Source of the DNA: Cycas panzhihuaensis
Taxonomy: Eukaryota > Cycadophyta
Reading direction: 5' to 3'
Length of the DNA stretch: 64,000 nt
Assembly (NCBI GenBank): GCA_023213395.1
Contig: CM041465.1
Location: 69,695,741-69,759,740 of the forward strand
Of the stretch, positions 22,561 through 33,099 are shown piece by piece. Position 1 is the first letter of the stretch. The number at the start of each line of letters is the position of its first letter. The position numbers and the translations under genes are program-made. The notes under the pieces are model-generated. The model saw nothing but the letters and a program-made list of their open reading frames with translations, made no database searches and was not told the origin of the DNA.

Positions 22561-23679
22561 TCCAAAAATTCGTAGAGGCAATTGTGCCTCTTCGCAGCAA
22601 CTCTAAAAGCACATTTGCAAGAACAACTGCATTGTACAATCCATAGTCACAATGACCTCGCCATTCACTTGACGAATATTTCTATCTAGCTTCATTATTT
22701 ACTTCACTTGTGCCTGAGAAAATCGGCATGCAACCTTGCCATACAGATGCCCATTCTCATCTTGAACTCATGTATCCAGAATTTGTCGCAGGAATACACA
22801 TCCACAACAAGTCACAAGGCCTAATCTATGGAAAAAAAGCATTTTCAGCAAAGCAAGTCTCTGTATCACATGCATTCTCCTCTCGCAACAAGAGACTACC
22901 AAAACTTGAAATGCACGAGTGAAACTCCATTTCAACAAGTTGGATGTGAGTCTTTAAATGACTATAGCCAGCACTGACATTTTGCTATGAACCTAGCGGC
23001 TCACATGGCCCTAGTATTTTTTACAAACCAGAGTTGAAAAACGTCACAAAGTATGATCTGGAGATTATGCCTCTTCTTCCTTGAATTCACCCTGCCAAAG
23101 TTGCATCACTTGATGGTCTAATGCTATTGGATTTGCAATATGTTGGTGATCTCCAAATTGTAGATGTTGTTGAGCCATCGAATAGGAAGTTCTAGTCAAA
23201 TTTTGTGTTGCAACTTCTGGATCTTCTTTTGGCATTTCCGTCAAGGTCAATAATTACTTCCTTGCAAGTGTAGAGTAGGATTCAAATCTCTGCCTTCTCT
23301 TCTTGGGTGGTCTGTAAGAAATCCTTGATGGATGTCAAAATCACGTTATCGGAGACCATATTTTCACTTTGAAGAATTATCAATGGCTGCCACGGCATCC
23401 TGTAGGCTCTTAGCCATAATAGAAAACCCTCTGGGGTAGTCGCAAGACCTCGTTGCCATGGCTCATCCTCATAGCATACAACTTCAAACCCTTCTTAGGC
23501 TGTGAATCATCCTCACTTCTTATTATTTCTTCATTAGGACACTTTAACAAACATTTTGTAACCATATTCTTTTAGGCATTCAAGAACCAGAGTGCCACAA
23601 TAGAATGCTTCATTAGAGCTATATTTGTCTGCCTAGTTAGCTTACCATTCAACTTTGGAAGAACCTTGTCATGATAACA
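22561..23679 (-). other. Unassigned stretch downstream of the RhoGAP fragment
   Basis: Several short open pieces on the - strand (23679-23572, 23250-23065) continue in the direction of the host-gene fragments but show no family motif. The first 35 codons after the RhoGAP similarity ends (CYHDKVLPKLNGKL...) are open and may be a fourth captured fragment or read-through of intron sequence. Confidence 0.35.
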
Positions 23680-23802
23680 ATCCAGCACTTTCGTGGGCAA
23701 CTCCCTAAACCATGCCTTTATCAAACTTGCCAAACAATGAAGATCTATATCATGTGGTTGGTTCCCCACATGCTCCTCTTGATTATTCTCTGCATCAATT
23801 CA
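23680..23802 (-). pseudogene. Plant RhoGAP (ROP GTPase-activating protein) fragment
   Basis: About 41 codons read IDAENNQEEHV followed by DIDLHCLASLIKAWFRELP and VLD. This is the part of the RhoGAP domain around the conserved KAWFRELP segment of plant ROP GAPs, recognised from the family. In an intact protein the domain stimulates GTP hydrolysis by ROP GTPases at the plasma membrane. Only a sliver of the domain is here; the catalytic arginine region upstream and the helices downstream are absent. The fragment continues directly from the CLC similarity in the same orientation. Confidence 0.75.
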
Positions 23803-24362
23803 ACCCTGGCATCTTTTCGATCCAAGTTTTGCAAAGTCAATAGATGAAAACCACTAACTAAAAACTAGGGTGACAAAAGTCTGTAAGCGTAGAAACTCTC
23901 TCCTACTCAGCAAAACAAGTAAATGTGATTGCAGTACCAAGCCACACAACATAGGTGCCTCTAAGAATGGAGGCTCATCTATTACAGAGAACCCATTGTG
24001 CTTGCAGTTTCTCAAGATCTGCATAATGCTTCTCTATTTCAGAGGTGGTCACCAAGGGGTTTGTAACAACATCACTTGCAGTCAAATGCCACATATAGGG
24101 ATCCACATGTGCTTCAAAAAATGGAAGATGCATCATTTGAACAATAAACACTACTATAGAATATATCAGGTACAAGAGGAAGCATCAACAAACTATTTGT
24201 TAACTCCAAAACAATGACACATAAAGTAACTGTCATCCACATTGAAACCCCAAGAAAAGAAGTTGCACCAAGCACAGCAAATAGACCCTGATCCAGACCT
24301 GTAAATGGTCCCATTAGCATGTCAATAAATCAACCAGATGTGGCTCCTATCAAAATCACAAA
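23803..24362 (-). pseudogene. CLC-type anion channel/transporter fragment
   Basis: The - strand reads GPFTGLDQGLFAVLGATSFL, then MTVTLCVIVLELTN. Further on come LPFFEAHVDPYMWHLTASDV, HNGFSVIDEPPFLEAPMLCG and LVLQSHLLVLL. These are the last membrane helices and the first CBS-domain region of plant vacuolar/Golgi CLC proteins. About 190 codons of the family are covered in 560 bp, with at least two frameshifts, a short deletion after LLMLPL and one stop. No intron interrupts it, though plant CLC genes generally have introns here, which suggests a cDNA origin (inference). Confidence 0.85.
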
Positions 24363-24409
24363 CCTAAAGGAACAATCATTTTGTCAAATACTTGATGAGC
24401 ATGCTAGCG

Positions 24410-24640
24410 TCCATAATGTTGTCGTTATGGGTGTATCCATGATGGTCATATCCTGTAATTATTGCATTCCAAGTGGCCACATCTCATTCAAGCATTTCCT
24501 CGAACAGTTGGCATATGTCCTCCATTTTCCTGCATGTAATGGTGAGAACCTTGTTGGCCTCATGGGAAATCTTAGTTGGTCTTCACATTGAAGGTTCTTG
24601 CAAGAATGCCATGCAAGGCAAAGGATTAATTGAGCACAAT
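24410..24640 (-). pseudogene. Pentatricopeptide repeat (PPR) protein fragment
   Basis: About 50 bases upstream of the CLC fragment the - strand reads QLFEEMLE-stop-DVATWNAIITGYDHHGY. This is the typical motif of plant PLS-type PPR proteins (LFDEMPERDVVSWNAMIAGY). The preceding CRKMEDICQLF fits the end of the previous repeat. Intact PPR proteins bind organellar RNA. One stop replaces an Arg codon. Only one and a half repeats are recognisable. Confidence 0.7.
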
Positions 24641-25312
24641 GCTTCTTCAAAATCCTATCTCCCAACGATTTGAATGTCTTTGTCTTCAACCCAATGCAAT
24701 CAAAGAGAGCAATGGACAGTCTGCTGAAAGACGAGATGCTCTCTTCTTGGCCAAACTTTCACTTCTCTACTCACGCTATTCCTTCAACATCATGGCAAGG
24801 AGCTTTTGATATTCGATAGCTTCAGTCAACACACTTCTTCTAGCAGGCGAACTTATGAATGTTCTGGAATGTAATGGTGATGATAATTGCAATGGCAACG
24901 ACAAGCAAACATTTGTCAAATTATCAAGTCAAGAATGGTTCTCAAAAAACCATGCTAAAGGGTTGGAGATCGCAATAGGTGCAACTAAGAACGCTAAGCA
25001 ATAGGTGCACGTCGGACCACTATTTTTGTAAGCCTTTGTTTTGGATCATCACAGTTTCTGGCATCAACGTCACACTGTCCATTCTGACTGGCTTCGCTCA
25101 TATTTACAATGCTTAGAATTAATCTTTTCTAGAGACTCTTGTTGATAGCTTTTTTGGTACTAAGAACCAGTAGACAAAAGCATCACCAGGCAATGCATTC
25201 ATTGCTCCATGATTTCCGTCACGGTAGTTATATTAGTTGTTACCTTCACCATTTCCGCCGACTCACCATTGGTACACAAACGAACCAGGCATTTAAGTAA
25301 CCTGAATTTTGT
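24641..25312. other. Unassigned stretch left of G2
   Basis: No domain recognised on either strand. A - strand piece near 24870-24690 (AIEYQKLLAMMLKE) looks codon-like and may extend the captured segment, but I cannot name it. Confidence 0.35.
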
Positions 25313-25434
25313 TGTGCACCTATCTTTCTGCCCTACTTACTATTATCACAATATTCACACAAAACTTCCAGCAGAAAAGAACAGCCCAGAGATTTATGGA
25401 GCTTAAAGACCAAATTCCATTATTTGGAGGCCCT
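25313..25434 (-). repeat. G2 3' LTR, end portion matching the right copy
   Basis: It begins TGTGCACCTATC and shares 122 bp with 34515-34636 with a modest number of substitutions. The LTR probably continues rightwards beyond 25434, but the partner copy is truncated, so its full length cannot be read. Confidence 0.7.
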
Positions 25435-25464
25435 GCGTTTGGTCCTCTCACAACCAAACGCAGG
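25432..25464. repeat. Perfect inverted repeat, 12-bp arms, 9-bp loop
   Basis: Arms CCTGCGTTTGGT (25432-25443) and ACCAAACGCAGG (25453-25464) are exact complements around CCTCTCACA. The similarity between the two G2 LTR copies ends inside the left arm. Confidence 0.9.
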
Positions 25465-25721
25465 CCAAAAAAGGGTGTACAAGCGGCTGGATGGAAACAG
25501 AACATAAGACTCTTTTTTCACACCGTGCCTTCTACAATTATGACTATTTCAATTAGTTGTATAGTTACATCCCTTTTACAATTATAACTGCCCCTAATAA
25601 TTGAGCAGTTCCACAACTAATCCTAACATTACTTTGCTACAAATAATAATCTAATGTATTATCACATTAGGATTGATACTTTTGATTGTATCTTTAACCA
25701 TCCTAGTCACACCTCCATTGT

Positions 25722-26065
25722 CCTAGTTGCACCTGGATGTCCTCTGGTCGTACTGCCATTGGCACAGTCGCTTTTCTTTGCTAGTCTCGATGCACCTGTG
25801 ACTGATCTGGTCGCACTTGTTGTTGGTATGGTCGCACTGTGGATCGATCTTGTCGCACTCTTGGTCCAATCGCACTGCCGCCGATCCGTCGCTTTCCGGT
25901 CTGGTCACACCTGTCATTGATTTGGTTGCACCTGTTGTTGCTCTGGTCGCACCTGCTATTGGTCTGGTCACACCTATGGCTGATTTGGTCGCGCCTGCTA
26001 GTCGATCGCACTGTGAATCGATCCGTCGCTTTTGTTGCTGGTCCGATCACACCTATGACTGTATC
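25722..26065. repeat. Minisatellite of about 24-bp units (GGTCGCACCTG type)
   Basis: Around fourteen degenerate copies of CTGGTCGCACCTGTTGTT are seen. On the - strand they translate into an eight-residue repeat of the form RCDQTNNR, so the period is near 24 bp and all three frames stay open. It lies between the third frame and the outer end of G2, i.e. in its 3' untranslated region or LTR. Confidence 0.88.
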
Positions 26066-26229
26066 GATTTATCCACACACATCTCTCTCGTGGCATCTTA
26101 AATGAGTGACCTCACTCGTTCAAAATTTCCCAAATTTTCAAAAACTCTACCGACCTCCTCCTACCTTCCCCAACGAAACTAAAATTTTGGAAATTTATTT
26201 CTATCGTGTCTTCTTCTGAGCCTCTTTTA

Positions 26230-27840
26230 TATTCGCTCTTTCTCGCTTAATAAATTCCAAGTCTAGTTTTGCAATCTGTAGTGGCAGATTTAAACCCTTT
26301 TGCTTCAAATATTCATAAAGAAGGGCTACATCTCGAAGAGCATCCAACTATGGAAGTGTTAACATTTCTCCATAATGTAGTTGCTCTATTTCTTGCAACA
26401 ATTCTGCATTCATCTTTTGAGAATTTTCTAATTCCAAGCGGTACGCTCTCATTTGTTGCCATAACTCTACACAGTGTTGTGATTGTTTATAAGATTTGAG
26501 AACCCAAGCTCTAAGACGATGAAATACAAGTTGTAAATCTTTAGGAATACTTTGATCAAAATTTTGCTTAAACCGTTCCAATTGTGGTGTGACTTCATCA
26601 ATATCATCCACCTATTGCAATATGAACTTTTTCAAAGCTTCTAATTTCTTTTTTGTTTCCTATAATTGTTGCTCTAGCCAATTATCCACTGCATCTCTAG
26701 TGTAGGTTGCTTAGGTCTATTTTCCAATTCTCTCACCAGCTGCCTAGTTACCTTAGCCAAAAATGAAGTCTTCTACGTAGACACATCTTGTGGATCACAA
26801 TCGATGGAATTCAGTCCTTCCTCCAATATTTCTTTATCCACGTCATACTCTATTTCGGGTGGCTGATTTTTTATTTTGTCAATAATCTCTTGCTTACGTT
26901 TCTCTTGTGCTAGCTTCCTCCTTTTCTGTCTTTCATATTCATCCTCCATAGATTGTTCTGTACAAAACTGCCTCTGGCTTCCACTGTTCCCTTCATCTAC
27001 TTTTCTTTTCCCTAATCTAACTTGTTCCTTCTTTGCTTCATTCTGTGAAATTTCCTCTTCTTTTATTTCGATTACCTTTCTTTCTACATCAACTAGTTGA
27101 TATTGTTTTTGGAGCCATATTTCTGCCTTGTTCTACACTTCTATCCACCTTCAATCATTTCTAAACATGTCGGGACAACAAGTTAATGGTGCATGTCCCT
27201 CCTCTAGTTTTGGCAACTCCAATTCAGGGCATTGAGCAAAAAGCAAGCCTTGTAATAATGTAACGTGACAAAACGTTACTGATTTTGTCGTTTCAAGAAT
27301 AATTTGTAGGCTCTGCAAGAATTTTTGCCTCATGAAATTCACCCAGTTATACTGGGTCCCTTTAGCCACTCGATTAATCATTGTTCTTAGGTTTGTAGGA
27401 ACATACAGATTTTTCTGTGTTAAAATTACCTTGGTAAAAATAAAATGTGTCAGAAATCTTTTCTCTAGTGACTGAATTCCTTCAATGCAAATTCCCGAAC
27501 TAGAAATATTTTTCACATTCACCCCTAACTGTTTCACTCCTTTTTCTCTTAATATTTATGTATCACGCTTTATTGGTTCTCCCATGTTCGGTAACCCTGT
27601 TAAAGCTATAATTGCCTCAGTCGAGATGTCTAATATCTTTGGCTGTGCAGATGCAAGAGAGGTTATTGTATTCATAAATTTAGGTGAACAAGGAAATGTA
27701 CCTACTACCACATATTTTTCGAAACCTACATCTATCATCATTTTTTTCCGATTATCATTGTCCTTCATTTGCCGCTATTCAGACCAAATACGCGAGTCGT
27801 CGTGCTCTCTAAATATGATGTTCTTCGCCATCCTTTACTC
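26230..27840 (-). pseudogene. G2 third reading frame downstream of integrase
   Basis: From MAKNIIFREHDD (about 27829) the - strand encodes FPCSPKFMNTITSLASAQP, IIALTGLPNMGEP, a segment with KRFLTHFIF and KNLYVPTNLRTMINRVAKG, then QYNWVNFMRQKFLQSLQII (27556-27151). A lysine/glutamate-rich, probably coiled-coil C-terminal part reaches about 26700, and a further open piece is at 26611-26348. Stops lie at about 27776, 27552 and 27150. G1 has a decayed relative. The layout recalls the extra protein of Athila-type elements, but I cannot prove that family; the function is unknown. Confidence 0.65.
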
Positions 27841-28240
27841 GCACACCTGTGTCTAGTTTCTAATTCCACAGATTTATCCTGTTGGCACCAAGGCTTTTGT
27901 CTCATACTATCTCCCGTCAGATTGTGATACCCATCATTTCTGCTCGTCGCAGCTCCATTATTACTTATAGTGGTCACACCCACCTTTGTATGACCCACGG
28001 TCTTAGCTATTAATTAACGACCTTGTCCTTTTATTTTCATTATTCCTCCTGCCGCTCGAATTAGCTGCTTGTCTAATCACATGTTTATTGTATCACAACA
28101 TTTATTAATGGGTAACATTACCTGACTTGACAATCTGTCCCTTTGGTTTTTATGCTCTTTTTTTTTTTTTTCTTTTTTTTAATATCTATACAATTTTATC
28201 CTACTACCATTGACGAGCTTTGTCAATGGTTTACCATCTA
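27841..28240 (-). other. G2 spacer between integrase and third frame
   Basis: Non-coding, with a T-rich run at about 28152-28180 on the + strand (A-rich on the element strand). A short open piece (27998-27765) overlaps the third frame in another phase and is judged a shadow. Confidence 0.5.
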
Positions 28241-28241
28241 A

Positions 28242-29520
28242 CTACTCTAGTTTTACAGCCCCATTCTCATAAATACGGTTGATCTTATAAGGTCCTAGCC
28301 ATCTTATTTTCATCTTTCCTGGTTTCATCCTAAATTTACTGTCATATAATAAAACTAAACCATTTACCTTATATTCTGAAACCTTCAAATGCCGGTCATG
28401 CCAAGCCTTTCTTCTTCTTTTTTCTATCTGCAATCCCCTTAAGGCCCTAGCACATTCTTCATCTAGCTTTAATGATTGGAGTAGTCGTTGATCATATGAG
28501 TCTTCGCATCCAATCTCAGTTGTTGTGCTACCCAAAGACTTGCTGCCTAAAATTCAAGAGGAACTAGGACTTCCTACCCTTTAGTCCATATGCCAACTGA
28601 AAAGGTGTATGCTTATGAGGTCATTTCTTCATAGTCCTGTCAACCCACAGGACTGAATGTAACCTGCTTGCCCAGTCAATACGTTCTGCATTACAAATTT
28701 TTATTAGAGCAATTTTTAAAATTTTGTTGGTGCTTTCCACTTGCCCATTTGCTCTAGGTTAATAAGGCAAAGATTTTCCATGTTGTATCAGGAATTATGT
28801 TGTCAAATGTTTAATGGTTTGATTAAGAAAACTCCCCCCTTAATCAAATACTACTTCTAAAGGGCAACCAAATCGCACTATAATCATTTCATATAAAAAA
28901 ATGAGCAGTGCTCCTAGCATCACATTTTTTCATAGGCTTTGCTTCAGTCAATTTTGTCAAAAAGTCTGTAGCCACCAAAATGTACCGGGCATTGGTTCTT
29001 CTCGCAGGAGGGCTGATGGGTCCTACAATGTCCAATCCCCATTTCTTAAATGGGGCCTGAGCTAATATTGGGTGCAAAGGTAAGAAGTTTTTCTTGGAAG
29101 GCTTACTCGTTCATTGACATACATCATAGGTCCTTACCCATTTTTCCGAGTCCTCGAATAGGGTTGGCCACCATAAGCCTGCCAATAATATCTTTTGCGC
29201 ACTAGCTTTGCTTCCGTGATGGGTTGATGCCACCCCTTCATGGGCTTCTCGAAGCATAGCCTACACCTCATGCTCTAGTATGCATCTTCTCAATACCTTG
29301 TCAGGTCCCATCTTATACAGCATTCTTCCTATTAATTGAAATGGAAAGGCCTTTTTAATAAAGCTCCTCCTTTCAACCCTATCCAATCCTCGTTGTGTTT
29401 GCCCCATTGATAGGTATTCGGCAATGCCTTCATACCATGAGGGAATAGCTTCAATTGAAAACAACTTATAATCTGAAAAATCATTTGCTACCCCTATTTC
29501 TACTTCTCCTTCTTGAATTC
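28242..29520 (-). pseudogene. G2 integrase
   Basis: The piece 29464-29261 covers the N-terminal part (VLRRCILEHEV). Then 29077-28889 holds the core with WGLDIVGPISPPARRTNARY (first Asp) and VATDFLTKL. The region 28880-28560 is shredded by stops, so the second Asp and the Glu cannot be read in one frame. The C-terminal piece 28535-28242 carries RKAWHDRHLK and MKIRWLGPYKINRIYENGAV, the GPY-type end. It aligns along its length with the G1 integrase. Confidence 0.87.
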
Positions 29521-30063
29521 TGGAAAGTTTGTCCAGTACAATGTGTTTTCACCTTTTTTCACTACAATCTTAAACATAAATTCCTGGAAGAGCATCAACC
29601 AACGACTGATCCTCCCTTATAGAATTGGTTTATTGATTAGATATTGCAGGACCTAGTGATCTACGAAAAACACAAAAGGATTAGCTAATAAATAATGTCT
29701 AAATTTCTACAGAGCATATGTCATGGCCAATCCTTCTTTTTCCGTAACCATATAGTTACATTTCGTTGAAGTTAACTTCCTACTTGCAAATGCAATAGGA
29801 AGGTCGACTTTCTCATCTGTTGGCTGATCCAAAACGCATCCAATGGCATACAACGAAGCAACCACATGAACATGAAATGGCTTATGCCAATCTAGAAATC
29901 TTAATATGGGTGCTTCAACTATCTTCTTCTTTAAAACATCAAATGCCAATTGTTGCTTCAGTGTCCACTTCCAAGCCACTGCTTTTTTTAATAATGATTC
30001 TAAAGGGTTAGCAATCTGGGCATATCCCCGTATAAACTTACGGTAGTACCCAATCATCCCCAA
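29521..30063 (-). pseudogene. G2 RNase H
   Basis: The open piece 30063-29707 reads MIGYYRKFIRGYAQIANPL (RT thumb), then FHVHVVASLYAIGCVLDQPT, PIAFASRKLTSTKCNY and MVTEKEGLAMTYAL. The first acidic residue is lost (VHVVAS against VHVDAS in G1). The C-terminal half to about 29520 is broken by stops. Confidence 0.85.
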
Positions 30064-31109
30064 AAAATCTTTTCAAATTTTTCACGTTCTGTGGCATTGG
30101 AAATTTTAAGATGTCTTCGACTCTTGTTGGATTAGTCAACAATCCTTCCTTTGTAACTATATGGCCCAATAATGATCCAAATGGTACCATAAAGGTACAT
30201 TTCTCCAAATTCAGACATAACCGACTCTTCCTGCAAATTTCTAACATTAGTTTCAACTGAGTTAGATGGTTTTTGAGCAAGTTGTATATGGTCCACTCAT
30301 CCAAGAAAGCCTCTATTGTTTTTCCTATCATTTCTTGAATGATGTTCAAAATTATTCTCTGGAAAGTAGCGGGTGCATTAGTAAGCCCAAAAAGCATTAC
30401 TCTGTATGCGTATGTACCCCACTCTATTACAAAAGTTGTCTTTGACTGATCCTCAAGAGCTATTCGAACTTGATTATAGCCACTGAACCCATCAATAAAA
30501 GAAAACACCTCATGTCCAGCAACCTTTTCCAGCAAATCCTCTATAAAGGAATTGGAAACGGATCTCTTTTTATGGCTTTATTTAAAGCCTTATAATCCAC
30601 ACATATTAGCAATTTCCCGCTTTTTTTGGTACAACCACTATCGGACTTACCCATTCACTATTTTCTACTTCAAAAATATATCCTGCTTCTAAAGGTTTGT
30701 CCAATTCTGCCTTCACTTGTTCTTTATATTTGGGATTCATTCAGTAGGGTCTCTGCCTTATTGGTTTGGTGTTTTCCAGTAACTCAATCTTATGCTCTCC
30801 AAGTTCTAGGGGGATCCCGTTAATGTCCTTGTAGGATGAGGCAAAGACATCTTTATATTCCATAAAGAATTCTGTTGCTTGTTGTATTAATTCCGGTTCC
30901 CAGTAGTCTCCTATAGTTATTATCTTGGGATCTTTTTCTGACCCAATATTAATTCTTTTCAGTTGAAGCTCCTTCCTTTGGGTAGTTTTCTCGTCCGACT
31001 GTAACTTGCATGCTGGAGTTTGATAAATCTCCTTTTGTGCATACTCCAAATAGGAATAGGATGCAAGAAAATTCTTCCTTTCCTCTTCTTTTTCTAGTTG
31101 TTTTTCCAC
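30038..31109 (-). pseudogene. G2 reverse transcriptase
   Basis: It starts with the pre-RT segment GSEKDPKIITIGDYWEPELI and GIPLELGEHKIELLENTKPI. The middle (30740-30540) is interrupted by stops. It continues 30535-30038 with FSFIDGFSGYNQVRIALEDQ, WGTYAYRVMLFGLTNAPATF, FLDEWTIY and LLGHIVTKEGLLTN. The catalytic pair is D-E instead of D-D (FLDEW against FLDDW in G1), which would abolish activity. Confidence 0.9.
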
Positions 31110-31199
31110 CTGGTAGCATTCCTTTGTCTTCTGGATTGATTTAGGAGAAGAAAAAGTTTGTATAAATCCTCTAACTGCTTCTGCCCAATCCCAACTTCC

Positions 31200-31866
31200 T
31201 TGATGCCTTTTTTCCTCCCTTAAGTACTAGACCAAACTAGTACCTATAAGGGATATGGGTAAATGATGTGCCCATTCCCTTTTGGGCTTATGAACCCTTT
31301 CCCATATGGCCACACAGTTCCAAACATGTTGTTTAGGATCTTTTCTAAATATCAGAATTTTATCATTTGAAAGCGGATCAAAAATAAGTTTTTCATTTTT
31401 GCCCAGTCAGAAAACTGATTGTGGTGTGCTCTAAACCATAACAAGGCTTGTCCATACAAAGTCAAGCAAACAAATACAACCAATCATCTTTTTTATTTTT
31501 GAAAAATTCAACAAAATTTTTTACATGATTTTCTACTTCCCCTCCTTTTACCCAATATTGAGGTAATTTCCCAAATTTCCCCATGTTACCTGGATGTTCT
31601 TCTTCCCGGGGTGTTTGATTTAAAGCTTGTTCTACTTCCATCTCATCTTTTGGATTGTCTTCACATAATTCTAGATGGTAGCAATTTGTCGTTTTTGCTC
31701 CTGTCACCTCCCACGCTATTTGCAACCAATCTAGCATATATGTTGATGAAGCCTCACTTGGAAGATAAGGTGGAGTCTTCAAGGCTTGGAATGTTGTTTC
31801 TAAGCAGGGGCTTACAGTAGTTGTTGGTGTAGCCATTGTAGTGGATGTTGTGTCTATATCTTCCAC
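31200..31866 (-). pseudogene. G2 second gag-like domain, between protease and RT
   Basis: A 134-codon open piece. After a Thr-rich start it reads LPQYWVKGGEVENHVKNFVE, then WLYLFALTLYGQALLWFRAH and, after the last codon listed, FSDWAKMKNLFLIRF. This matches the helical core of retrotransposon gag (usual form: LxGxAxxWF...W..l...F...F). G2 already has a gag domain upstream of the protease (33774-33480), so this is a second one. G1 carries similar sequence in the same place. Confidence 0.6.
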
Positions 31867-31869
31867 TTT

Positions 31870-32322
31870 CTATATTTGAGGTCCACTCGAACAAAGGGGA
31901 AGTACTACTTTCTTTCTTACATGTAAAGTGAATGTCAGTCTTCCCCAATCTTGTAGTGCCTCGATTGCTAACAACCAAGGTCTTCCCAATAGTGCTAGAT
32001 AAGTCTTATGATGATCTTGCCTCCTTATTACCGCAAAGTCTAAACAGATTGTGATGCCTACAACTTCTACTGGCATATTCAACAAGGTTCCCATCGGCCT
32101 CACTTGCAACTGATTTGCTAACCTTATAGCATAGTCTGGGGAAAGCATATCAAGCCTTCCCAGGGAGGTCCATGTTGTTTTAGGGAGTACATTTATTCCC
32201 GAACTGCCATCAACAATGGCTTTACAAATTGCTATTCTAAGGAGAATCATTGGAACTCTGGGGTCAATAGAATCAATCTTGAAGGCTCGCAGCACAAGTT
32301 TCTCAATATGATCCAATATCAC
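31870..32322 (-). pseudogene. G2 aspartic protease
   Basis: A 150-codon open frame. The active-site loop is KAIVDGSSGINVLP, with DGSSG where retropepsins usually have D-S/T-G. Later come LANQLQVRPMGTLLNMPVEV and YLALLGRPWLLAIEALQDWG, the second structural motif, close to the LGRPFL motif of Tat/Athila-type proteases. It is one of the few intact stretches of G2. Whether DGSSG can be catalytic is doubtful. Confidence 0.75.
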
Positions 32323-32689
32323 TTACTGGAAGTACCCTGCCTCCCACCATTTGAAAACAACAATGGGAATTGAAATTCCCAATTCCATTAGAAAATCCTT
32401 TACTTCCTACAGCCTCTGCCAAGAATTTTTCTCAGGTTGTTCTCCTCAAAAAGTTGTTCTTCTTTGGTATACCTGCCCTTTATATCTATTCGCTTGATTT
32501 ATTTCTTCTTGTTGGACCACCTTTGTTGCTTCTTGTAGGGCTTGCACTGCTTCATATAGCCTCCTTCTCTCTACTGCTGGATCTGGAAATTTTCTACCAT
32601 TAGTGTAGAAGTGACCTTCCGACTTCTTGTTTGCACATATACCAGTTGTTCGACGTCTGATATTTTTGTTGCGAGATTGGAAGTTTGTA

Positions 32690-32830
32690 TCTTTGAACCA
32701 AGATTTTTAGGGCAATTCACCCATTTGTGGTCTGCTAGACCACATTCCTTGTAAATATAATCCCCTTCCTACTTCTGCAACAGACAATCTGTCTGATAAT
32801 GACCCCATCTGGAGCACAAATGACACCATA
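32690..32830 (-). pseudogene. G2 zinc knuckles
   Basis: CHLCSRWGHYQTDC is an intact CCHC knuckle. After one stop, YKECGLADHKWVNC is a second with the first Cys changed to Tyr. They lie between gag and protease, as in G1. Confidence 0.8.
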
Positions 32831-33099
32831 TTGGTTTTGTTTTTACTTTGTATTGTTTAAAGGAATTCCGCTCTGTTATTTGATAAAACGAATCTCGCAT
32901 TTCATTTCGTGGTGTCCCATGATAACATTCCTAGGGGATGTGATTACTTCATCTACATATTTCACACCATTTTTTTTCTGGGATTTGTGGGCTCATTTCT
33001 AAAATGTCTAGCTTGCCTGCAAGGCGGAGGACACCATACATTTTCTCGTGTCTTTTCTAATTTTAATTTGGCTACTTCCGTTCTCAACCTTTCAATCTC

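Noticed and set aside
25313-25464. Helitron 3' end (hairpin near CTRR)
   Set aside because: No CTAG/CTRR terminus follows the hairpin within the usual 10-15 bp on either strand.
25654-26105. Overlapping open frames of 82-94 codons on both strands
   Set aside because: They arise because the minisatellite unit length is a multiple of three.
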